From contig NC_092670.1 of the NCBI RefSeq assembly GCF_964355755.1, positions 31,607,795 to 31,671,794 of the forward strand: a stretch of 64,000 nucleotides of DNA, read 5' to 3'. Shown here in pieces: positions 12,331 to 23,340 of the stretch. Origin of the DNA: Antedon mediterranea (taxonomy: Eukaryota; Echinodermata; Crinoidea; Comatulida; Antedonidae). The position numbers and the translations under genes are program-made. The notes under the pieces are model-generated. The model saw only the letters and a list, made by a program, of their open reading frames with translations. It was not told the DNA's origin and made no database searches. Each line of letters starts with the position of its first letter. The stretch's first letter is position 1.

Positions 12331-12508
12331 TCAATAAAAAGGCATGTTATAAATGTATTTTTTACCAAATTTATAAAGTAAATGGTTATTATTGAGAAAT
12401 ATTCATTTTAGATAAATGATAACACATCTAAAATTAATTAGAGAGATCAATACAATATGGTGTTCATAATAATTTGTTTTGATGACTAGAGGAAACATCT
12501 GAAGACAT

Positions 12509-13040
12509 TCAACGAAAAACAAGCGTTAACACCATACCAGTCACTAAGAATGCTACTACTCTGAGAAAAAAACCATCTCCCTTCCTAGACAGAAACAAAT
12601 TCTGAATGAAAATAAAAAATTAAAAAATAAAAATAATTAGTAAACGAAACACGCGCATTATAAATAAAATGAATAATTTAAGAATATTTGTTAAACTACC
12701 CACGAACAAAAAAACGAAACATACTAACCGATTCATCGTCATTACGAAGTTCAAATAACGAAAACTTTTCCTTGAAAAATCCACAGGAGACACGCTTTAC
12801 ATTTTCTAACTGCAATTCAGTGTCACATTGTGTCGCAACACATGTACATACAACGAGTCCTGTCACAAATCTGCCGACATTTATTTTTCTATCGCTCATC
12901 ATTTGTTCTAATACATAATACAGCGCTTCCGAAGAAATATCTTTACACAATTCTAGCACATTAAAATTGTTTTCCAACTCTTTACAAGCACGAATAGTAC
13001 TCTGGAGGATGGGTGAATCCAAAACAACTAACCCCGTCAA
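12509..13040 (-). CDS. Putative divergent Bcl-2 family protein
   Basis: Two exons are inferred on the minus strand. The upstream one reaches 12700 (donor GG/GTAG) and the last is 12584-12509 (acceptor TGTCTAG; stop 12511-12509). The 341 nt from 13040 to 12700 end in phase 2, which the last exon continues without a stop. In order the product shows a BH3-like segment (TIRACKELENNF), a BH1-like segment (DRKINVGRFVTGLVV, compare NWGRIV), and a C-terminal hydrophobic anchor (FFLRVVAFLVTGMVLTLVFR) ending at the stop, as in tail-anchored Bcl-2 proteins. The Trp usual in NWGR is Val, and no clear BH2 is seen. The open frame runs only a few codons upstream of 13040 before a stop, so an upstream exon with the start codon is probably missing here. 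An alternative donor after 12719 would change the C-terminus. Function is inferred from motif order alone. Confidence 0.45.
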
Positions 13041-13600
13041 TTTATATTCAATGTATGCTCAAACTACTTCCTCTAAATCAACCATAACGCTCGACAAAAC
13101 AAATGATAATGGATGTAATTACCAAGAAAGTTACAACTTAAAACATTTATTTTTGTTTTTAAAAAGAAGTTGTAACATAGAAACTAATTTTGTCAGAAAA
13201 TGTGTTTTTAATATTTATGTGATTTAATTGTGTTTAGAAAGTTACAACATTAACATTTAATTTGGTCAAAAAATGTGAATATACGGAGCCGAATGTAATT
13301 TTTAATCCTTAGTATAGTGAGAGAATTTATAAACAAAAAAAGAGCGAACGGAAATTAATGATTGCAGATTAGACATATAGAAATGGATTGAAATTGGAAA
13401 TCCATATGATCAAAGAAAAGAAACCCATTGTTCCGACAGAAGCTAATGACAATTACAAAGGATGACACAGTTTGAATAGAGTAAATACCGTATAACATAA
13501 TAAAATTTTGTCAAGATAGTTGTCAAAAATAAATAAAATATATTATACTGAATTTACTTTGTACATTTATTTAATTTAGGCCGTAATTAGGTTTGTTGTT
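13041..13600. other. No recognisable gene
   Basis: AT-rich; it may contain the promoter or upstream exon of the minus-strand gene at 12509-13040, but I cannot define either. Confidence 0.4.
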
Positions 13601-14508
13601 CTGTCACGATAAATATGGTCCGGGGCCAAAATTGGTCCGGCCGGACCAGTTTTGGCTCTAAAATTGTGGCCAAAAGCAGTCCGCCACTGCCAAAATCGGT
13701 TCGGGCTTTTCTTCTGTCGATTTTAATTGAATTACTAGGCCTATGATGCTGTTTTAAGTTGTTTATGGCTAGAAAAATATCCCATGATATATATTAGTAA
13801 GTTATCTTGTCGGATAAATACTATAAATAAATGTATTTTATCTAAAAACATGACTTAGGTGTTCACTCATATTTCGGCCTGCCACACACTCACATGAACG
13901 GGTATGAGACGCTGATATTGCCAGCTAGATTTTATTTATGATTGAGGCCTTTTTCCTTCCTCAGCCTAATCAATATTGGATAATTGTTTTATAATAATTG
14001 TATTGAATTGATATATTGATTGATTAACCATAAATAATTAATAAATTAAATTATTTTTAACATCATGGGGAAACGAAGATGTTAAAAAATGGATTAAAAA
14101 CAGGCAGAGATACATATTGTATACAAAAAGCCTAAATATTAGTACTAATTATTGATGAGTTACTACTATAATAATGATAATAAAAAAAACAGGCTTAATT
14201 TATAATATTAAAATAACAAATAAAACCCCGTAGTTTTCAATATAATGACTAATCATGGCCTTTTTTTAATGATATATACATTATGACTCATTTTGCGCAC
14301 CATATATTTGTAAGACCGGACCATATTTGGCGGCCAAAAACAGTCCTACTGCCCGGACCGATTTTATCCAGGCCGGACCAGTTTTGGCGGCCAAAATTGG
14401 TCCGGCCGGACAGGTTTTGGCAGCCATAAATGGTCCCTCGGACTGATTTTGGCAGCCAAAACTGGTCCGCCGGACCGATTTTGGCCCGGACTGATTTTGG
14501 TGTGACAG
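13601..14508. mobile_element. Non-autonomous TIR element with GGTCCGG subterminal repeats
   Basis: Ends are CTGTCAC at 13601 and GTGACAG at 14508. Inside each end lie many copies of GGTCCGGCCGGACC-type words separated by AGTTTTGGC or CCAAAA (13618-13700 on the left; 14310-14490, more copies, on the right). The central 600 bp are AT-rich and non-coding. No convincing target duplication was found beyond T-rich flanks. Confidence 0.6.
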
Positions 14509-14896
14509 TTTATTTATGATTGTGAAAAAAAAAAATACATACGAATAAAACAGCTATATAAAAATAAAAAATTAAAAAAAAAGTAATGATTCAGTGTTAT
14601 AATTTTATTTACCTGTCATTATGTTAATAAAACATATTCTAAATTTAATTTATATCATGTTAGATATATTTCAAGGACATTTGTTACATAAAAAATAAAT
14701 TTGTAAAGATATTTGTTACATAAGATAAATTTGTTAAGAAGTTTGTTTCATAAACATATGTGTATAGATAAATTTGTTACATAAAAATAATTTTGTAAAG
14801 AAATTTGTTACATAAATATATTTTTTACAAGAAGTTTGTAACAGAAAATTATTTTGCAAAGAATTAGTTGCATCAATTGATTTTATTTTTTTACAG

Positions 14897-15003
14897 TTGG
14901 AACTGTACTAAAGCTAGGCCCATTGTTGGTACATATAACATCTCGGATTCGCCGGAAACGTTGCAGTGGTGGAGAGGCTTGTCCTGACGGAACATTCCAG
15001 TGA
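14897..15003 (+). other. Possible terminal exon or LINE fragment
   Basis: A long T-rich tract ending TTTTTTTACAG precedes an open frame of about 35 codons, with a basic RIRRKR run and a Cys-containing tail, ending at TGA 15001-15003. An AATAAAA signal lies near 15264. A second frame downstream (about 15019-15143) is also open, starts MCFSRERIAGYKYSDAK and ends LGILATHHRSLT; it resembles N-terminal parts of some LINE ORFs. I do not recognise either. No upstream exon was found. Confidence 0.25.
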
Positions 15004-15149
15004 TCCTCATTTGCATAACAATGTGTTTCAGTAGAGAGCGTATCGCAGGCTATAAGTATTCCGACGCTAAACTAAGCAAGGATGTATTCGTTTCTCTTAA
15101 AGAGCTGGGAATTCTAGCCACCCACCATCGTTCCCTGACTTGACTTCAT

Positions 15150-16150
15150 TTTGTCTGTTGTTCGATGTTTTTGTGTTTTTTGATTTATATCGTTGATGGA
15201 TTTGATATATTTTTTCATTTAAGTCTAAGTATATATTTTTGTATAATTCAACCCAAAAGTTGCAATAAAAGTATTTTTATCAGTTTTTTATCAGTTTATC
15301 AAACGTATGTAAATAAAAAATTATGTTGTTGAAAAAAATATTTTGTAATTCAGTCCATTTGCTCAGTAGTTTGTTTAAGTTGTTAAGTCTGGTTTGTGTA
15401 ATATTCTTGTAAATAAAAAAATTTATTTTTAACCTTTGTAATTATTTTGTAAATATCATTTATGCATTTTTTTTTTCGTAAATAATTGAATTTATTTATA
15501 CTTTTTGTATGGGAATCAATATTTGTTTATAAATTTAATTGTGATTATAGATTTCTTCTTTATTTAGTATGTCGATTAATTTCAGATTCAGAAACATGTT
15601 ACACAAGAAAACAAAAAATTGTCATGATATTCGTTACACAAAAAATTATCAAGAATCTTTTTTTACATAGGCCTAAATTTAATTTTATCATTAAATTTGT
15701 TATAAAATTTATTTTGTCATTAAATTTGTTACATAAAAAATAGTTGTTTCATGATTCTTGTTACAATTTTTTCTTTTTTTGTTCATTACTTATATGAAAA
15801 TTCAAGTTAAGAACGGAATGACAATGACTGGGCGTTTAGTGTGATTAGCGGACCGCTTTCCTCCTGTAAATCGGTATTTGTTAACAATCTTTTAGAGAAT
15901 AATTACTTTGACAAGTCGTTTGATGATATTACATAGTGTTATGGCGAATATCAAACAAACTTAGTTTACGGAACTACTTTACTACTGCAACATCTAACAT
16001 AAGTTATAAGAAGGCTATACTTATACATTGGATGTTTTCGATGTTAGTAAATAACACAATGGTGACTAACTAGATGTTTACACCTTCACTGCTATAATTA
16101 CAGTTAGAATGTCATAAAGGGTAAATCGGTATTCTTTAAATAATTAGGCA
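15150..16150. other. AT-rich, no recognisable gene
   Basis: Low-complexity AT-rich sequence with repeated TTTGTTACATAAA-like words, which also occur at 14650-14880. No supported gene. Confidence 0.4.
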
Positions 16151-16151
16151 T

Positions 16152-16312
16152 ATAAAACAATTAAATTGTCGAGTTGCTTGACGTTAGAGAAGTAAATGTT
16201 GTTTGTGTTTACATGTGTGTCATAGTAGAGAATGAATTATAAAACCATTACATTGTCGAGTTTCTTGACGTTAGAGAAGTAAATGCTGTTTGTGTTTACA
16301 TGCGTGTCTAGG
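16152..16312 (+). repeat. Tandem duplication of about 86 bp
   Basis: Two adjacent copies share TTGACGTTAGAGAAGTAAAT and TGTTTGTGTTTACATG, starting at about 16152 and 16238. Confidence 0.65.
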
Positions 16313-16403
16313 AAGTGAAGATGATGGTTCTCGGAATGATAATGACTCGGGTAAAAAGTGTTTAGAATGACGTTCTGGCTTCGACATTTTCTGTCGGTTA
16401 CCA

Positions 16404-17265
16404 TCTATATATAAATTTACGTAAGGGTAAAATTCGGTAAATCGCGCCTTACTTTTAGAATTTTTACTCGATGGTATATAGAGTTGGTTCGTACTTTCGG
16501 TACTGATTTTAACCACCTGATGTAACCCTGTTTACTAATTAAATTGAGTTAGATAATTAGTTATTGACAATTAAAATGAATTTAGGTTCAACGATTTGGC
16601 CCAAATAGGGGTGTTTTCCGATCGTGGTATACACTGTCTAATGGATGTCCTCTTGAAAAATACCTGCACACAATAATACGAGGATGCTTCGCATTTTCCT
16701 ATCTCCTCCTACGATAATTGTTTTTAATAGCTGAAAACCGGTTGAACAGCTCGAGTACAGTATCATAATGTTGAAGACAGGCCGATTTTCTTTAAAAAAT
16801 ACTATTTTGATAGATTTAATATTCGTTTATACAAATGTATTTATTTGCGATGAATGGAACATTCCAATCTCTCAGACTCCGAGTTTGTTTGGTAAATTTA
16901 TGAGCCCTTGGTTTAACACAAGTAGGTAAATGTATGGGCCCTTGGAGAATAAACTTATGTGATACAGTATTGCAATACTTTTGATAATATTGTAAATACT
17001 GTACGTATTAACCATTTTTGGTCGCCATTTGAATCGAAATGTTCTTACTGTGAATGTGGTTACTGTTTATATAAACACATATACAAAGAAAATTTATTAC
17101 TGTGACTGTGGGTAGGCTCTACTGCTGGATATATAAACACATAATATACAAATAAAAGCTTTATTACTAACAGTTGCTTCTCAACGTTTGTATTAATTAA
17201 TCATTATAAAAATATAAACGTCGTAGTGGTGTATCGTTACATGTACTTTACTATTTCAATCGACT
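16404..17265 (+). mobile_element. Helitron-like element, plus orientation, variant 3' end
   Basis: Begins TCTATATATAAATTTACG after an A, as expected for a Helitron 5' end. It is collinear, inverted, with most of the elements at 55531-56971 and 58380-59592. Homology stops near 17265; the hairpin-CTAG 3' end of the other copies is absent, and sequence rich in AAAACTCAGA palindromes follows instead. It is non-autonomous, with no Rep/helicase coding seen. Confidence 0.6.
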
Positions 17266-17299
17266 ATAACAGGGACAGTTTCAAAAGGTATTAAATCGG

Positions 17300-17470
17300 G
17301 GTGTCGAGAAAACTCAAATCTAGAAAACTCAGATCTCAGATAGGCCTATATCTGAGTTTTCTAGATCTAGAAAACTCAGATATCTGACTTTTCTAGATCT
17401 AGAAAACTCAGATATCAAGATCTGAGTTTTCTAGTTCCAAAATGGAACTAGAAAACCCAGATCATCAAAT
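17300..17470. repeat. Palindromic AAAACTCAGA minisatellite
   Basis: Alternating direct and inverted copies of CTAGAAAACTCAGAT and ATCTGAGTTTTCTAG form several perfect hairpins. The array lies just after the Helitron-like sequence ending near 17265 and could be its diverged 3' end. Confidence 0.65.
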
Positions 17471-17819
17471 AGATCGTTCCATTATTGTTTGAAATACTAC
17501 AGTATTATACGTTTTCTTACCAATCTATATATAAATTATGGTTAATTCTGACATAGGCGAGCACAATGCAAAAACTTTGTTACAAATCTCCGCCTTGGAT
17601 ACCTACCTTAGTACCGCGAAACGTAGATTTGATAACATTAGTTTTCACATCGACGCTATTTTTCCATATTTCTATCTTAGGAAGATATTATAATGAGTTT
17701 TTTAAAGCTCAGGTACAGGCATGAATTTTAAATATAATATTTGGTTAAATGTACATAAAGCAAATATTTGTAACAGAAATCGAGACGAAAAACATGAATT
17801 TCCCTTAATATGGTCAAAT

Positions 17820-18180
17820 ACAAAATTTGGCAAAATTCTTCAATAAAAACCAGGAAGACTTTTTTTCAGTAGTTAGGTAGTTAACCTAATGTAATAACAT
17901 GTCTGGTGACTCCCTAGACGGTGAAAAAAGATGGTGGATATACGGTGGATAATTTTTGCTATAGCATGAAAATAAAAATCTGAAGTTGAATAAAAATATC
18001 AGAAATGTAATATTCAAGTTATATTACCTATATTTAGTCATCTGATAACATTTTTTTACCACACCGTTTATTTTTCATAGCTTTTTTAAATTCCTCTCTA
18101 TTTACAAAATTTGTGTACACAAGAATAGAGATTTTACTGTGTAATTTGAACTATCCCCCCACTGATAAGAAAGTGGTTAT
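17820..18180 (+). repeat. Dispersed repeat shared with 2090-2425
   Basis: Same-orientation copy of the repeat at 2090-2425 with similar block order. An additional block at 17710-17790 matches 4820-4890. Confidence 0.6.
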
Positions 18181-18956
18181 TTTCAAAAACTCGTGTAACA
18201 CAAATAAAATCCCAAAAATTATGAAACATAGGGGAAACTATAGATCGATAATTATATTGGAATGTATGATCAATAGAAATGTTTTGCCCGCACCTGGCCT
18301 TTAACACAATTTATGATCTCAACGTAGATTTTCAACCCAATTTCAATTCTTCCCGGGTCAAAGTAATTTCCGGGTTCATCTTGCAACAACCTGGTTTCAA
18401 CTATTTTCTCTCTTTTATACACAAGGGAGCAGTTAAAATAATAGATTTGACCCTAAAGGTAACTGGAAACTGGCACTTTCCATCAATCAATACAGTGTCC
18501 CTTTGGAAGAAGGAAGGAAAAAACCGATAGTAGGACTGGAACTTTCAGTTTTTTTTGTTTATTTTAGGAACGGACAGCACGTGTGTGAAGGTAGGCCTGC
18601 AGTAGTTAAAAAATAAAAAATTATACTGCAAATTAATAAAGATCAAATTAAATATACGCCATAAAGAATCGGAATATATTGTGGGAAATAGTATTATAAA
18701 ATTACATAGGGAGATTTGATGATAAGACATTTTTACTGTAGGCTATCTGTGTCCCGTTAGGACCGAGATGTCTGCCCATGTTGCAAGCCGTGATGTCTTC
18801 TTTCTTGGGCCACTCTGTCACGGCAGTTAGTTTCAAAAGATGTTTAAATTAAATAATGTATTAATAATTATTAGGATAGTATTTATTTGAATAAACGACT
18901 CTCCAATAAAACATCACTTTGAATAATAATCATTATACTATTTCAGATATTTAAAG
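18181..18956. other. Probable LINE 5' region, otherwise nothing
   Basis: No supported gene. The stretch 18740-18900 is less AT-rich and lies directly upstream of the LINE start codon at 18957, so it may be LINE 5' UTR. Confidence 0.3.
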
Positions 18957-19024
18957 ATGGCTGAAGGGTTAATGTTGTTGTTCCTCGTTGTGTGCAATTT
19001 TTACTTATATTTACCAAGCTGTGT

Positions 19025-19030
19025 TAATTC
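19025..19030. repeat. Target site duplication, left
   Basis: TAATTC directly left of the 17.5 kb transposon; identical to 36550-36555 on the right. Keeping one copy restores the LINE frame. Confidence 0.9.
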
Positions 19031-19545
19031 TACGGTGGCTGATTTCCGCCAAAGAAAATTTTTTTTTATAATAATACGGCGTTATAACGCCATAATTAGG
19101 GCGTTATAACGCCGTATTACGGCGTTATAACGCCGTATTAGGGCGTTAACGCCGTATTAGGGCGTTATAACGCCGTATTAGGGCGTTATAACGCCCTAAT
19201 TAGGGCGTTATAACGCCCTAATTTAGGGCGTTATAACGCCGTAAATACGGCGTTATAACGCCCTAATTATACAATCCGTTCACACGTACATGCGCATGCG
19301 TAGTACGCCTCCACAGCGTCACGTGTAAGAAGAAACACAGAAATCAAAAGTAAGTATAGGCCAAGTAGTTATTATTATTGTATTATAAGAAACATGTTTA
19401 TACCTTGGACAATATAATTATTTGATTGAAAATTGGCCTTGTAAAATGTTACACTATGTGAAGTAGTGCAAGTGGCGACAGATAATGAGTCAATCAATGG
19501 GCCAGACTAGCCTAGGCCTCCTAATAATAAATATTTACACTAGGC
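19031..19545 (+). repeat. Left terminal inverted repeat
   Basis: Pairs with 36219-36549 in inverted orientation. Shared blocks are the 20-bp tip, the palindrome GGCGTTATAACGCC, CACACGTACATGCGCATGCG, the stretch with CGTCACGTGTAAGAA, and the inner block with ACCTTGGACAATATAATTAT. It is about 180 bp longer than the right TIR because of extra palindromes at 19078-19262. Confidence 0.85.
19078..19262. repeat. Nine-copy GGCGTTATAACGCC palindrome array
   Basis: Nine palindromes GGCGTTATAACGCC (one lacks the central TA) separated by spacers such as GTATTA and CTAATTA. The right TIR has one copy (36489-36502). The position, just inside the TIR tip, suggests transposase-binding sites, but this is inference. 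Confidence 0.85.
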
Positions 19546-19682
19546 TAGGCCCTAGGCTTGCACTTAGCCTCCTACTGTACTGGGCCTAGGCCTATTTCTT
19601 TATGGTGGCCGCACAGAGGAGGAAGTGCGTGATTTCGTTAGACCTGCCGGCGGGCATAATAGCTATTATATACATTTACTTA

Positions 19683-20000
19683 AAGATGTATTGTCCCCCA
19701 AAATCATGAAAAATAAAGATTTTTAAAATCGGACTTTGAATAGGCCATTTTACAGTTTTAATGAAGTTGTTCACCGGGAAAAAAAATTATTTCACCTATA
19801 AAAAGACAAAATAAACAGTTAAATTACCCAAAAACTCATTGTCTTCCAGACAATTTGACAATTTTTTTGCTTTAAATTACATTTTTCTCAGGTAAATAAA
19901 TTTTTGTCAGACCCAATTTTTTGTGAGAGTGAATAACTATTATGTGACATTAAAATAACATATTCAACACAAATTTTCTTAAAAAAACATCACTGATTTG
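19683..20000. mobile_element. TA-type MITE, left portion
   Basis: Starts AAGATGTATTGTCCC after a TA, as does the complete copy at 33058-33597. The internal sequence is diverged and the right TIR is not recognisable. It lies between the left TIR and the HECT-like gene. Confidence 0.5.
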
Positions 20001-20156
20001 TTTCTTTAGATAAAGGCTAATACAATAAAGAAAATTTTGTTTACTACTTTTTATATATAAATTTAGTATTATTATAAGTGGTGTTTAATTATTTTGGGTT
20101 GGAAATATGTTTTTATTTAAAAAGGAGAAGTGTTTCACTTTGTTTTGGTTTTTCAG

Positions 20157-22700
20157 ATGTCGGATTCGTCAGATTCAAATGATTCGGAGTCAAAAAATGC
20201 AACACTCTTAACAAGATTAAGAAAAAAATTCTTACGAGATGAAAGTGAAACAGAAACAAAGAAGAAAAAGTCCAAATCATTTTCACGCCCCGGAAATTCA
20301 AATGCAACGAAAACTCTAAGAAAGATCCAGATTGGACTTAAGGTGGATGGAAACACATTAGAAAGGAATCCACTGGCGGAGGGCGAAGAGAAGCTAGAAT
20401 GGAGAAGAGATCTTTGAAGAAAGATATAGTGGCAAAGGCTAAAGGATTCTTTTTTGCAACTGGAAATAAATTTGGACCAGTGGAACAATATACATTTGAC
20501 CTTCAAAATTTTGAGGAAAAAGCAATGAGCGAAAGCGAAACAATAGGAGAGCTTTATGAATCAACAGGCCTCCCTCTATTAAGGTTCTACTTAATTGCTA
20601 CTTCAAGAGGTTTGATTGGAATAGATAAACCATCAACCAGCAAAGCATGGATGGAAAGTGAAATGGGAGAAGATTTACTTCCGATAGATATGTCTGATAT
20701 TACTTCAACTGATAGTGATGCTAATACTTTTGTGGATCTAGGCACACCAACTGTGCAAGCAAAAGTAGTAGCCAATAATCTTCCCATATCAAATGATTTA
20801 TTGAATTACGATACGAATGAAGGTCTGTCTATAATGAATGACTTGTTAAATTATGAGGTTGAGGTTGAGAGTGAAAATCCTGTCATTCCCAAGTATACTA
20901 AAGTAAGGCTGCACCGGGGTCATGTTTTGAAAGAACTTACAGATTTCTTTATCAATACTGACCTTGATTGTCCTATTGAGGTTGAAATGGTTATGCCTAA
21001 TGGCCAACTTGAACTTGGTGAAGACTTTGGTGGTGTATTAAGAGATGTTCTTAGCGAATTTTGGGAGGATTTCTACAATTTGTATACTGTGGGAGAACAT
21101 CTGAAGGTACCCTGTATATGGGATAATATGAGCAAAGAAAAGTGGCAAGCCACAGCAAAAGTTCTGGTTATCGGATATAAACAGGAAAGTTTCTTCCCGT
21201 TCAAATTAGCAGTACCATTTTTACAATATGTGATGGCTGGAGATGACACCATTATCAATCAAAACCATCCATCAATGATACCCACTTTTTTAGAATTAGT
21301 TGCAGACAGTGAAAAAATTGTTTTAGAAACGGCACTGAACAACTTCTCAGATGTGGATGAAGAGGACCTATTTGATATCCTCGACAATTACAAGGTAAAA
21401 AGAAATGCTACGAGTGAAAATATTAGAGCAATTCTACAGGATGCTGCCCACCGTACCTTGATACAGGGAACATCATACATAAGTAGATGCTGGCACAGCG
21501 TGTTTGTAGAACACATGAAACCCGCCCTATATACGATGAACATTGAAGATATCTGTCAAACAGCTATACCAACAACCAAGCGCGTCATAGCTGCGTTAAA
21601 TCTGCCACAAGATGCATTAGAAGAACAAAGAAATACTAATAAACTTCTTCTCAAATTTATAAAGAGTCTGTCTGTGGACAAGTTAATGACATTTATGAGA
21701 TACACTACAGGTAAGTTCATTTGAAAATAAGGTTTTTAACCGATGTTAAGGCTAGCCTCTATCCCTAGACATAAATACTTTTTTCTAAATTACTGAAAAA
21801 AAAGATTTTTATATATTTTAAAGGGTATTACTAACTGTGCAACAACAAAAAATTTTAACCAATTACTATTGATTAGATGACAACAACTAATAGTAATACT
21901 AATTAATATTATTATTATTATTAATTAGTTGGAAGGAGGTTTCTCGAAGGTTTTTTTTAGATTATCTCCTTTTATAGTTCTATATGATCTGATTAATAAT
22001 TGGTTTGAATGATATTTATTTTTTAGGGATTTGCACTTTGAAACCAGTATTTTTGCCAGAAAAATGTATGTTTTTCAACCAAAAATTTTAATAATTTTGT
22101 TTTATATTGTCTTCTTTTTAGATCTAATCATGTTATTGTTATAATCAATATAATATAAGTGGTTTGCAGGAGGTTTGAGTTTTTTTTAGATTTGCGCTGT
22201 GAAATCTTTAATGAAAAAATGATTTTTTTACTCAAAAACTGGCAAACTTTACATCATTTCAATTTTTTTTCCGCATAAATTATCACCTTTTATAGTTCTA
22301 GTTGTGATCTAATCAATGATCACTTTAAATGAGGTTTGACCTCAAATAGGAAAAAAAAAAATGTTTCACTATGATTGATAAAGATGAACCCTATCCCATA
22401 TGTTTTCAGTTTTTTTCACTCAGTACTACTAGTAGTAGAGGCTAGCCTTAAATTATTAATAATATTTTATTAAATATCATTATATGTATTTATCTTTTTA
22501 TTTCTTTATTTAAAGGAGCTAATCAAATGTTGGGAAAGAAAATAACAGTGCGTTATGTTCAACAGTCTGACTTTGAGAGACGTCCAGTTGCGCATACATA
22601 TGGGTGCATCCTTGAATTGGCTTCCAGCTTCATGGACTACATTGAATTTCGATCAGAGTTCAGTGCTGTGTTGGGTAATGGACATTGTGTAGAAAACTAA
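20157..22700 (+). pseudogene. HECT-like ubiquitin ligase gene carried by the transposon (frameshifted)
   Basis: The proposed start at 20157 directly follows an acceptor-like TTTTTCAG, so a 5' UTR exon in the TIR region is likely. Exon A is 20157-21710 (donor GTAAGT, phase 1); exon B is 22516-22700, stop TAA. Together they would encode about 575 residues. The order is a Ser/Asp/Lys-rich N-terminus, a small domain with IQIG, GWKHIRK, TGGGRREAR and KKDIVAKAKGFFF, an acidic linker, then a HECT-like C-lobe region starting near LGEDFGGVLRDVLSEFW. In the last 40 residues, RRPVAHTYGCILEL occupies the position of the HECT active-site loop (usually HTC); the Cys is Tyr (codon TAT at 22597-22599), with another Cys two residues later. 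The frame changes at 20337-20347, where 11 extra bases separate IQIG from WKHIRK. Relatives are annotated as G2/M phase-specific E3 ligase-like proteins. Its role in transposition is unknown. Confidence 0.75.
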
Positions 22701-22762
22701 ACAAGTAGCTAAAAAAATGATAATATGTGATTTTAGCATGATATAGACAATCACGATTATGC

Positions 22763-23340
22763 TTATTTTTTTTATTTGATATTATGTTCACAATATTGAG
22801 CAGCAAATGTCAATATTGTGATCACTGCAGTCAAGTTGTAAAGCTCGGAGATGTATCCAAGTGTTGTGATATACTGTAATACAGTATATGATAAATGAAA
22901 CCTCTTCTTAAACATTTTAAATCTAAAATGATATATAAGGGAAGTTTTGTTTGTTGTTTTTTTTTTTAAATATGTTTCCATTTGTGATATTTTGAAAGTG
23001 TTGTTTGTAAATGATATTGACCACTTCTTTAAAAAGTAAATGATTTAAAATATTTGTTGTTTTATAATAATTATGGAATCATGTTTATTTACATGTGTTC
23101 ATATATATATTCGAATCAAGTCAGTGTGCACTATGGAGTGAAAAAAATATTTTTCAAAAGAAAAGTTCAAATCGTTACCAAACAATAATACCATCATGAT
23201 TATGTTATATTTTTATTTGATATTATGTTCACAATATTCAGCAGCAAATGTCAATATTGTGATCACTGTAGTCGAGGTGTAAACCTCTGAGATGTATCCA
23301 AGAGTTTTGATATACTATGATATGATAAATGAAACATCAT
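22763..23340 (+). repeat. Direct repeat of about 135 bp, 440 bp apart
   Basis: Blocks 22763-22905 and 23207-23340 share ATTTGATATTATGTTCACAA, CAGCAAATGTCAATATTGTG and GAGATGTATCCAAG. They lie just 3' of the HECT-like gene. Non-coding. Confidence 0.65.

Noticed and set aside
16271-16516. Minus-strand open frame of 81 codons
   Set aside because: It spans the 5' end of the Helitron-like repeat; no conserved motif.
20153-20506. Minus-strand open frame of 117 codons
   Set aside because: It lies opposite the HECT-like gene, which has recognisable domains; this is its antisense shadow.
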